Origin: Limnomonas spitsbergensis
Taxonomy: Eukaryota; Chlorophyta; Chlorophyceae; Chlamydomonadales
Assembly: GCA_037349105.1 (NCBI GenBank)
Contig: JAYJMM010000103.1
Location: 620,001-684,000 of the forward strand
Length of the DNA stretch: 64,000 nt
Direction of reading: 5' to 3'
Notes under the pieces: model-generated
Told to the model about the DNA's origin: nothing
What the model saw: the letters and a program-made list of their open reading frames with translations, nothing else
Database searches by the model: none
Shown: positions 11,001-23,100 of the stretch, piece by piece
Layout: every line of letters starts with the position of its first letter
Position numbering within the stretch: the stretch's first letter is position 1
Translations under genes and position numbers: made by a program

Positions 11001-14000
11001 CTTACATCATGTCATATGTCAGATGTGTCAGGTTCTGTCAGATTCCAAATTGGGGTTCAGAATTGCATTGTGCCTGATCTTAGATAGGGACATCAGGTCT
11101 ATCTATGTTACTGCCCTATCAGCCGTGCATGCCTGACACTAAATGTGTGCATGTGCATGTCTGTCCGCTCTAAGCTGAGAAAAGTGCTGGAAAAGTGCAC
11201 TAGTCTGAAACACAGCAGGCACCTGTATTTTCAGCTGGACATCAGGGGTACAAACGGTTGTCACTGCCACATGTCACAACATCGGTGCTACGGCGCTGAC
11301 ATGTAACAACAACAGATATGCTTCATTCACTGAGCTAGCTTTTTGCCTTTTAAATCGACTTTGCAGGCACTAGTGTCCACACCTATGGCAACAGCAGGGT
11401 TGCATGTAGAATATAAATGTTGACCACAGTCCTACAATCAGAACAGTCCGAAGTGCCAACCTACGAGACTGTTCTCATGTGTGATTGTGAATTTGATATG
11501 ACCTTTCGAGTGAGTGTGCACACCTATTTTATTTTGCACAAGAGTCGTGATGTGTGTCTACACCTAAGACACACTTTTTCCCGCATGGCATTCGATACGT
11601 TAGTCGCATGAGGCATGTCATTACTTTTCTGTGACCTTGAGATGGCTGCCTCTCACAAAATGTAACTCCCAATGCATGATTTGCTACGTCGTATATCAAC
11701 TTGTCAAGGCATTGAGCGACATAATGGGCAAGGAGATCAAGCGTCTCGCCAGCGATGAAGCTGATACCCTTCGTGCCAGGGTTGTTGCGGAAATTGCTGC
11801 GGTTGGCGAAGAACAATATGAGGGCTTGCTTAACGACATCATAACATATGCGGCGGCGAAGGAGGCAGAGCTTGTGGCTAGAAGAGCCCGGGAGGAAATC
11901 TTGGAAAGGATGTTGGAGGATGCCATCGATGAACAACGTGCATAGCGTGAGATGTGGCAGAATCTGAAAGAACATCTCATGGATGTAAAGGACTGGGTGG
12001 CAATCCAGAACACAAAGCTTACGCACCGTGCATGCCATGTGGTGGAGTTAAATGCAGAGCTTGTGGAGAGCAAGGACCGCGCAACTCACCTGAATGCAAA
12101 GCTTGTGGAGAGTATGGCCATCGTGAGAGACTTACAAGGAGTGCTGGCGGACATCCATGATGCCAATGCGGTCTGATACATGTGGGTAACGAGCTTGCTC
12201 TCACAATGTGCTAAGATATGGGCTTGCAAACCCAGATCTTAGCAAATTGTGCAAGCAAGCTCGTTACCCACCTGTATCAAACTGCATTGGCATCGTGGAT
12301 GTCTGCAAGCACTTCTTGTAAGTCTCTCACGATGGCCATGCTCTCCACAAGCTCTGCATTCAAGTGAGTTGCGGGGTCCTTGGTCTCCACAAGCTCTGCA
12401 TTCAACTCCACCACCTGGCATGCACGGTGCATAAGCTCTGTGTTCTGGATTACCACCCAGTCCTTTACATCCATGAGATGTTCCTTCATATTCTGCCTCA
12501 TCTCACGCAATGCATGTTGTTCAGCGATGGCATCCTCCAACATCCTTTCCAAGATTACCTCCCGAGCCCTTCTAGCCACAAGCTCTGCCTCCTTCGCCGC
12601 CGCATATGCTATGATGTCGTTAAGCAAGCCCTCGTAGTTCTTCGCCATCCACAGTAATTTGCGCAGCAGCCTCGGCACGAAGGGTACCAGCTTCATCGCA
12701 GGCGAGACGCTTGATCTCCTTACCCATAACGTCGCCCAGTGCATTGACAAATTGATATACGACGTAGCAAATCCTGCATTAGGAGTTACATTTTATAAGA
12801 AGCAGCCAGCTCAAGGTCACAGAAAAGTAAATGGCATGCACAACTGATTGGGCAGTAACATAGATTGGCCTTGTGGGCAAGAGCCATTAGACTTGGTGGG
12901 GGACAGAGGGTAAGCAGTTAGTAGGCATACTGGTGAACGTAGTAGTGGTGAAAGCAGCCTTCATTCATGCATACATGCATAATTCATGCGGCATGAAGCA
13001 CAAGCAGCCATGCACCGACGCACATTGGGTTGCAGGCAGACATGACTTATACGGCTCAAAGTAGGCCGGTGTGGTCATTAAGTGAGTCAAAAGACAAGGT
13101 GTATGTACATGTTATAGGCGCTGCATGACTGCAGGTGCACAGCGAACTGCACGAAGTATAAACAAGTTTCCCCGTGCATTGGCCTATCGTGATGAGTCTT
13201 ACATGTGCCGCCTGATAAGCAAGGCAATGATGGAAACGTCGCGGGATTGATATTTGTGCATGCCATCTCTTTGATGCCGTCAGGATTTGCGCTGAAATGT
13301 GTGGCACATGTTAAATACCCCTTACACATACCATCGTATTTCCTCGTTTTGGGCGCGCTTCAGAGGCGTACTTCTTGTTTTAGCGATGTCTGCAACTTGT
13401 AGGCTTGTTGCATGGACAACTTACCTGCGGCCCTGTTACTTTCCACATTGGCTACTATCAAGCAGGGAAGTGGGAGCCGATCGGGTTCCGAGCCCAGAAC
13501 TGCCGAGGCGAAAAAACCCGGGCTCAGTAAAACCATGGTCTCGGCGCAAGCCGAGGCCAGACGACCCTTTTTAGACACGTGGCTCGGCAAGGCCGGGTAG
13601 ATTTTAATGGCAGCTCGGCAACTCGGCTTGTCAGCTTTAGCGACAATGTCGATAAATATCGTGCACTCTGAAAGAATGTGGAAAGTTTCAATATGGGCAC
13701 AGGGTTATACAATGGGTTTGGGATCTCAGAGGGTTAGCCGGACTAGATTTTTGCCCTCTCCGGCTTTTTTCTACGAGCCGGAGGCGTGTTAACTTTTTGT
13801 CCGGTTTTCCGAAAAGTGTGAAAGGTGTGAATTTTTTTCGTCTTGAACGAAGATCGCGACGTGGATCAGCCTCGAAGGAGGCTCTGCCGCATCGGTGAGG
13901 TCGATCTCTGCAGTAAATTCGTTCGGCTTGTCTTTCTTAGGACCCATCGTCCAGGATTGGAAGCTGAAAGCGGCGGGACGCGGCCTCTTCCCAGCAGCTG

Positions 14001-17000
14001 GGTTTTCACCAGCCATTCGAACAGACCGATGTTATAAATAATAGCGCAAAGCTTAAGTCGCAGTAAAAAAGGAACAACCGGAGTTATTACAAGAGCCGGA
14101 CAAGATTTCTGGGCCTCCGGCCCAAAATGACCCAGCCGGAGAACATCCACACTTCCTCTTTCTTTTTCCGGCTTCGCCGGAGGGCCATCTAGCTTCTCTC
14201 CGGGTTATTTTTCGGGTTCCGGTTTTCGGGTTATTTTCCGGTTTTTCGGGTTTCTCCCTCATATCCGCATGGCATCCGTCCCGACATAGCAACTCGGTTA
14301 TATGCGAGTTGCTATGTCGGGACATGTTGCATCCATGTGTATCGGCAGCTAGCTTTCTTTCTTTGCCATCGACAGGTATTCAGAGTCGTTTTGTAAAAAA
14401 AACGAAATGAGCGTTCCGCACTTTTTCATACTTTCCAGTCCCGAAAAACACCCGAGCTCAGATTAACGTCGGGTCGGCTTAAGCCAATGAAAACAAATTA
14501 GGGGTTCGGCTGAACCCGAACAAAATGAAAAGGTCCCCCAGGACCCTGCTATCAAGTATCGGTAGTTCCTGATCTCAAATAGCAAATTAAGGTCAGATCT
14601 CATGTAGTGCCACATCTCAGATGATGTCAGATCTTATGTAGTGCCAGATCTCAGATGATGTCAGATCTCATGTAGCGCCAGATCTCAGATGATGTCAGAT
14701 CTCATGTATGTCAGATCTCAGATGATGTCAGATCTCAGATTGTGTCAGATCTCATTGAGCGCCAGATCTCAGATAGTGTCAGATCTGGCGCTCAATGATC
14801 TCAGAGGGCTGATTGTGTAAGACACACCACCCTATCACTTCAAGTATCGGGACACCCTCCACCTGGATCATTGTTGTCCCTCCCACACTACATTAAACCT
14901 CGAATCACACTTTGAATTACACTTTGAATTATGCTTGACATCAATGGCCTGAACGAGAATGGCCTTACGAGGGTGGGTCACACCCTGAATTCACTTGCCT
15001 TTCGAAAGTAGTTCCACCCCGGGCCTTCAACCACCTGCAACGCAAGGCTGATGGATGTCATGCCTTGGGTCCACACCCTGGGTCAACACCCTGGGTCCAC
15101 ACCCTGGATCCACACCCTAGGTCCACACCCACCTGCCCTGCAAGACAGTTGGAGGTCATGTCCACGCCCTGGGTCTACCCCTTGGGTCCACACCCTACGT
15201 CCACACCCTGGGTCGGCACCCTGACTCCACACCCACCTGCAATGCAAGGCTGTTGGAGGTATCGTCTTGTCCACCAGAAGCTGACACATCTCCCTGATCT
15301 CCCACTCCTCCTGGCAACTGTCGCCCACGACCGCCACTGGCAGCCGATTCACAGGCAGCACCCAGAAGCATATTCTGCTGCTGCTGCTGCCTCTGCTGCT
15401 GCTGCTGTAACGCTGATAGCGCCGCAGCCAGCACCGGCTGCTGCCGGCTGGCCGCCAGGCACAGCAGCGCCCTCGGCAGCCGCAGCAGCAGCGCCCGCTG
15501 CACGCGGGGGTGAAGCGCCAGCAGCCGGCCCGGTCCCGCCAGCAGCTCGTCAAGGAACGGAGCAAGGCCGTGGCTGGTCTCGGAGCCATGCGAGACCGCC
15601 AGCTCAGCCAGTGCCTCCAGCAGCTGCAGCAGCCCTTCCTGGTCCTCCTCTTTGCATACAGAGGCCGACATCGTGTGGGTCCCTTCGTTTGATGCCGCTG
15701 CTGCTGCTGCTGGCTGAGCTTCGCGTGGGTCTTGAATTACAACAGAAGTAGTAGACCCCAGCAAGGAGGATGCTTGCTGCCACAGCCGGCGACAGGCACC
15801 TCCCCAGTCCCCGGCTGGCAGCCTGGGGCTTGCTGCGAGGCAGCGTGCCGCTGCCGCCTCCTCACCCGCGCGGAGCAGTGGCCGAGAAGCCGAGGCGAAA
15901 AACGCCTCTGTCAGCCGTCTGTGAGCGCCAGAATCCGGGTAGGAGGACAGCGGGATGAGGCGGGAGGTTGAGGCCGCTGCCGCTGCTGCCCCCCGGCCGC
16001 CGCCGCCGCCCCCAAATTCAGCAAGGCCGCCAACGCCACCCCGCTTCCTTCCAGAAGCGTAGTCCTCTGTAACTGCGTCGGTGGCGGCCGACGGCGCAGC
16101 ATCCTCCCGGGAGAGCCGGAGCGACGGCGACGCCGCGGCAGCGGCAGCTGCGGCGGCGGCGGCGGCCCGTTCGCACGTTTCTGAGAGCAGCCATGTCGCG
16201 GCAGCAGTAACCCTGCCATCCTCGCGCTCGCTCGAGGCCGCCTCCATGATCTTCATCAAGCGGCGGGCCAGCTTTGCCCCCTCGGGCATCACACCAAGCA
16301 GGCCCCCCCCTCCCTTCATCCCTCCCGCTCCCACGCCTGCGCTCCAAAGCGCAGACCCCGTGGGGCCGTCAAGCAGCGCCTGTAGCCCAGCCAGGGCACC
16401 AACGCGGCTCGAAGCTTGACCAGAGGCTCCCCCTGCCATGCTGCATAGCAATTCCAGATGCTTGTACGTCGACGGGGTCGCCTCCGTCTCCTCCGCCGAA
16501 CCGGCGGCGCGCGTGGTCTCCCTGCGGCATGGAAGCAGCTGAGCCAGGGCCTGGTCCTGCAGCATCGCACGCGGGTTGGTCACAGAAAGGACGGCGCCGA
16601 GCGCACGCGCAGCTGCGCCACGCAATGCCCCGCCCGCCAACGGGCTGTTGGCAACACCAGAGAGCAAGGCAAGCAGTGGGGGACGGCCCGGCGCCGTCGA
16701 CGCTGCGGCCGCGCCGCCCTCGACGGGCAGGCCCGCCGCGGATGCGGCAACGTGTGTGAGCGCCAGGGCATCGACAACAACAGCCGCGTAGCACACTGAC
16801 ATTCCGCCAAGCGCCCCACCCTGCTGCTGCCGCTGCGTGTCGGCTGAAGCTCCAAGACCAAGGCAGGCTGCTGCTGCCGAGTGCAGCTCCCTGTGCAGCA
16901 CCATCAGCATGCCTGGTTGATCACAGCTGACCCCGGAGGCCCCGCTGCCGACCGCCAGCCTCAGCAGCCCCAGCAGCACCCCGGCAAGCTCTCCGCCTGC

Positions 17001-20000
17001 CTCGATGCCATCCCCGCCCACCTCCTCCCCGTCCTCCCGCAGCCGGTGGCTGGCGTGGGGTGGGGGCAGCCGCACAGGCTGCAGCGCTGCCGGCACGGCC
17101 GCTGCGAGCTCGCAGGCCGCGCCAGCCAGAGGCGGAGCCAAGCTCGCAAGGCTCTGCAAAAGGAGCCCTAACGTCTCCCTCAGCATCTCATGCTCCTCCG
17201 ACGCTTCGTCCCCGCCGCCGCCGCTGCCGCCGCCGCCGATGCCTTGCTGCCAGGTCGAAGCCCAACCCGGGACGGACGGCGCGGCGGCCGCAGTCATGAC
17301 CGCCATGGCAGCCACGGCCGCGCCGCGTGCAGCATGCCCCGATGCAGGGTCCGCGTGGGCCTGCCGCAGCGCGGAGAAGGCGCGGGACCGCCCCGCCCGG
17401 TCGGTGGGGTGCAGGTGGCTGGACAGGACAGCAGCTGCGTAGGCTGAAGCCTGGACCATCTCCGTGGATCTGAGCATACGACCACAAAAGGTATGTCTCA
17501 TTTTATTATGAAATTTAAATTAAAAAAACAGCGTACCGTAAAAGGAATATTTGTGTGCAGGGTATTCCGATAACCGGTGAAGGGGACCATAACACCAAAC
17601 CCTCAATACACGCAGGGTGCCGCAGTAGCCTCCAGCGGCGCCACCCTAAACCCTAACACTGACCCTAGCCCTACATCCTTAACCCTGACCCTAAAACGCA
17701 TACCCTGACCCTACAACCTAAACCCAGACCCTAAACCCTGACCCTGACCCCCAGCCCTTCACCCAGCATGGTTAACTTTCAACACATGTACGGGTAAGCT
17801 TCCGCGCTATCCTCCAGCAGCTCCAAACCCTAAACCCCTACCGTTACCCTTAGCCCTACATCCTGAACCCTAAATACCAGAAAGCCGCCACCGTGCCTCC
17901 CTGCGGCTAAGAACTTCATCCCTCACCCCAGAAGCCTCGCCCCCCTTAATCCTCAGCCCTGCACACCCGAAAGCTGCTCCTGTCTCCTCCAGTAGCTCCA
18001 ACCCCCTTAACCCTCACCCCTCATGCCTGATCCCTCACCCCTTTAATCCTAAACCCTAAATACCTGAACGCTGCTGCAGTGTCCTCCAGCGGCTCAAGCA
18101 CCCTCCTCAGTGCCCACTCCACGCGGCCAGTCTGTCCGCCTGAACCTGCAGCCGCCGCGCCACCACCGTCCGCACTACCGAACACCTCGCACACCGCGTC
18201 GCACAAGGCTGCCGCGGCAAGAGGCGCTGCAGCCAACACCGAAGGCGGGCCCGCTCCTCCTGCTCCTCCTCCTCCTCTTGCTCCTGCACCTGCTCCTCCT
18301 GCTTCTCCTGCCCCTCCTGCTGTTGCTGCTGTTGCTGCTGACCCTCCGCCTGCAAGCCCCTCACAGTCCCCACATGTTCCCCACAGCCGCATCAGCTCCA
18401 GCCATATATCTTCAGGATTTACTGAGTCACTGGAACGTAGCCACCTGGAGAAGAGGGAGGGGGGATGGGAGAGGAGGGTGAGGCCTCGGGCAGTGCCCCG
18501 GCTTGAGATCCCTTCACTCTGAAGCCCAGGGGTGTTTATGAAGGTACTGGGTTGGACGGAGGGCGGGGAGGGAGGCAGTGAAGGGCAGGCTCATGCTGCA
18601 AGCAATGCCCCAGCCTTGAATAAAGGCCATGGGGAGGAGGGAGGGAGGAAGAGGGCAGGTTAGGGCCATGAGCAATGCCCTGTCCTTGCAACCCTTCACT
18701 TTCTGCAAGCTGCGATGAATGGTACTTATCACAGTGATGCTTCGCAGACTTTTCACACACTTCACACAAATGCTCTTATATTAGACAGACCTGTACATCA
18801 GACCCCAGTAGTGCAGTACTGTATATAAGAATCGCCTTCCCTATTCATGTTTTCCTTTCATGCTCTTCTCTCAGGGCAAAGCATCGACCACTAATACTGC
18901 CCTCGTTGATTGTCAACCGAAAACTGGCGCCAATGGTCAATGATTACTCTTTCAATACGTCCCTAACCCCTGAACAGCATTCATTAAGTAGGGAGAGGGA
19001 AGGCAAAGCGAATCTACAGTAGTCATGCACCGATGCACTAAAGACCAGTGATTCAGGGTTTATATTGGCATGACAGTCGTTGGCATGCCCAGCTTTATCT
19101 TGGCAGTACATAACATGGCACTGGTTCAGGGTTTATCTCGGCAGTACAGTAGATGGCACAGGTTCAGGGTATTTCTTGCTCTTTGCTCTCTTGAGTGGAC
19201 ATCACGGGGCATGCCAAGCATGTGCAAAGCGTGTTCAATGCTTGAACCGATTTACAAGCCATGCAAAGCTTGTTAAATGCTTGAACCGGTTAATGCCTTA
19301 ACGCATGAAATCTGATGCTCCTTAAGCCAAGTCGTGGTACCAAAGCTTTCCACCCTTCCAAAATTGCACACCAGCACCAACCACAGTCCGCCCTTCCCCC
19401 TTTCCCACATTTTCACAACGGAAATAACCCGCCCACCTCGTGAAGAACGAACGCCAGGCATACACAGCCGGGCCTGGATGTGTCCATGGCAACCACCTGA
19501 GCCGTGTAAGCCCGTCCTGTAACCTGAAGCGCAAACCATCAGCAGCAGCCCGCTGCTGCTGCTGCTGCTGCACCTTGAGCTTTTGCCCAGTGGCGGGGGC
19601 CGAGGCAGCCACAGGTGGCGCGTACAGAAACAGCGCAGGGGCGACCTGGCCCTGCCTCCCCAATAACACGGACGGCAACGTATGCAGCAGGCGGTGGCGG
19701 ACGGACGCGGCCTCACGAGCAGCAGCGGCGGCTGCCGCTGCTCCGCCGCTGCTACCGCCTCCGCCAGCGCTGGCGGCGGCGGCGGCGGCGGCCGCGGCCG
19801 TGGCCTGCTGCGTGGCTGCTGCTGCTGAGGCTGACAAGAACCTGCGCCTGTTCTCATGCTCGTGTGTGAGTGCCAGCACTGCCAGACCCTCTGCAGCGCC
19901 CCGTGCAGCCGTGTCACGCTCTGGGGCTTCAAAGCCGCCAGAGGGGGACACTGTTGCAGGGCCGCAGCACATCACCGCTCGGACGTAGCCAGTCAGGTCT

Positions 20001-20118
20001 ACCGCTTCTGGTAGGAGCGGTTCGTCTCCGCTGTCCTGCTCGTCAGCCATCTGCTGAAGCCTCTCGACAAGGCTGAGTGGGTAGGCAGACAATGCTTTAT
20101 AGGCCTCTGCTCGCACCT

Positions 20119-20161
<43 letters not shown>

Positions 20162-23100
20162 TCAGGGTCCATTATCAATACCCATCAAATTAGGTGTGAA
20201 TGCGGTTGCAAATCAGGAGTGAATGCAGGTTTGAAATCAGGTGTGATAACGGGTTTGACCATATTGACGATGGATTGCAACAGCCGGGTCAGCACTGGTG
20301 TGGACTTGAGTGTGACCATCAGGTGATCACATATGTGTGACGGGTACGCTAGAGTGTGGCAGTAGCTAGGACACATGGCGTAGGCGGGGCAAATTACAAG
20401 CCATCCCGTAAACAGGGTTAAGGTCGAGTCCCCTAATCCAGCTGGCGCGGGTTTATGGTTTAGGGCTCGAGGGTCCTGCAGCCTCACAGCTGCGTGCGGG
20501 TGTTGCGTGGCGGACCAAAGCGCTGTGAGCGCCGCCGCGGCCCGTTCCGGCTGCACCTCGGCGTCCAACGCGCCGCCTGCCAGCAGCGCTACCCAGGCAG
20601 CTGCCAGCAGCGGGTGGCTGGGGAGGCCCGGGTGCTTGCGCTGAACAACCTGCCGGAGAGGGGGCCAAAGGCAGGAGGGAGTTACACGGCAGGGAGGCAA
20701 GGGCGGCCAGGGGAGTTGAGTTAGGGGAGGGGAGGGGAAAGGGTTGAGAGGAGGGGATGGAGGGAGGTGAGGGGAGGGGAGAGGGGAGGTGAGGGCAGGG
20801 CGTGGGAGAGGGGTAATGGGAAGGTGGCGGCATGGGTGACATTCCTGCCGGGCGCTCGGGCCTATACAAAACCAAGTCTGGCCAGAAGCTCTTTTCATCC
20901 ACACCTTCTTATGCAGATCTGCTTGGATCTACCTGCCGTTTCATTTTCATAACTTATGGTATGTATCATTTACGGTACTGGTACCAGTGCCATGATTTTG
21001 ATTGAGACCAAACCTGGACCGGCCTACGACTGGTGGCTAAAGCAGCATGGCTGGGCACAAATGGGGCCTTCTACCAGAGACCAGAGTGTCGCTGACATGT
21101 AACCAAGTCACGAAAAAATGGCACTGTATGCCGCAGCAAGGGCTCAATGCGACTGGGTTAACCAATTTTGCACCCTGCCCTCTCCGATTCCCTTCACCAG
21201 GCCCTATCGAAAAAGGCCTTGGGAGGCTGCATCAACCCTGTACATATCTGGTTTGCTTAGGGAACATGACTCCAAGGAAGTCACGGCCAGTGGGCCACCG
21301 GCATAAATGGGGAAAACAAACATGATTGTAGTGGCCCGTGAAATGCCTGTAGGGCCCCGTGTAACAAAAAGGTTTGAACCCTCAACCCTCTCACCCTCAA
21401 CCCTCTCACCCTCAACCCTCTAAACCCTCGACCTTCTCACCCCATCTGAGGGGCTCCTACCACCTGCAAGGCCGATCACACTTCACTAGTAGTGAGGTGT
21501 GATGACCTCAGTGGTCACACATTATGGTCACGCGCTCACATGGTATACAGGGTCAAGGAAACCCAGCCAGTCACACATCCCACGCCGCTGTCCACACATC
21601 ACACATCCACACTCACTTTCCATGCCTTGTAGAAGTCGAGGACGTCATGTTCGCACATAATCGACAGGGCGACCAGGCCCAGCGCAGCCACGCACGGAGA
21701 CGGGTCGTGCACGGCTTCCTGTAAAGCCGAAACCAGCTCCAAGCCGCGGTACGGGTCCTTCTGCACCACTGACCTGCAGCCAAGAGATCCATTGCCACGA
21801 AATTGTGTTAGAAAGGATACATGATAGATTCACACTCTCACATGATGAGTGATGTATCACACTACCACACGTTAAGTGATACATAATATGATGAGTGAAA
21901 CATCACACTTTCACATGCAAAATGATGCATCCCACTCTCACCTGATGAGTGATGCACGAGTGAGGCGCAGCTGCAGTGGCGGATCACCCCCTTTGTGCGG
22001 AGGCCAGTACCCGTTGATGGCGGCTTCAACACGCTGCCAGCCGCGTCCTAGATAATGAGAGAGGAGGAAGGAGTGATGTAGGGAGGGAAAACAAAAGGCA
22101 GAGATAAAGAGTGAGGAGTGATGTAGGGAGGGGAAAGAATGGCGGATAAGAATGAGGAGTACAGGAATACAAGTGTGGACACGAATGAGACAGCGAAAGA
22201 AGTGTGACAGCAAGATCAACAGGGCCTGCCAAGAAAGCAAACGGGGCATGAAGCAACAGGCAAGACGGAAAGAGGCGTGCGAGCAAAGCAAACTACCTGA
22301 GCCAGAGTGGGATCAAAAGACCCCCTACCCCCTCCCCCTGCCTCCCCTACCCCCCCCCACCCCTACCCCTACCCCTGCCTTCCCCCCCTACCCCCGGCTT
22401 GTGTATTCACCCGTGACCAGCCAGCCCTCGACCGCCAGCCTCATTCCCAAGCAACGCAGCAGCAGCGGCGCCCGCTCCCCACTCAATGGCGCCGCAGCCA
22501 GCGCGGCAAACGGGGCCACCGAAGCGTCGGCGGACATGGCAGGGAGCAGATCCAACAGGGCAAGCTGTGCCATCGCCGCCGCCGCCACCGCTAAGCTCCG
22601 GTGAGGTTCCGCTCCCCCCCTGGCTCCAGTCCCGATCTTCGCCCCCGGGGTGGTAGCTGGCGGGCTGCCCTGCTGCCCTATTGCCAAGACCCGCACCGCT
22701 CCAAGCTGTGAAAGGATGGCGGGAAGGAAGCGCAAAGACGCTAGTGGCTGCAGCAGCAGCAGCTCCCGCAGAGAGAGAGCGGCGGCTGCTCGGACCTGAG
22801 GCTCAAGGGGGTAAGGTTTACGGTTTAGGGTTTTCAGTTTCAGGGATACAGGTTTACATCGGCTGCTGCCCATTCCCGAGGTCCAGCGAAGTCGAAGGAG
22901 GTAGGGGCAAGGTCTCAGGGTTCAAGTTTCAGGCTCCAGTTTTCCGAGTTCAGACTGCAATTTTCTGTCTTCAGATTTTCGGGCTTCAGGTTTTCAGTTT
23001 TCAGACAATAGGCTTCAGCTTTTCTGGTTTCAGGTTTCAGCCCTCAGGTGTTAAGTTCCAGTAGCGGTGTTCAAATATCAGGGTTCATGTTCCAGGTTTT

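Noticed and set aside
15065..15751. 228-codon plus-strand Ala/Pro-rich frame
   Set aside because: Shadow of the large RST1-like exon, whose helical repeats and splice sites are on the minus strand.
18110..18481. Plus-strand poly-Leu frame resembling a membrane protein
   Set aside because: Antisense of a Gly/Ala-rich coding exon (18064-18429).
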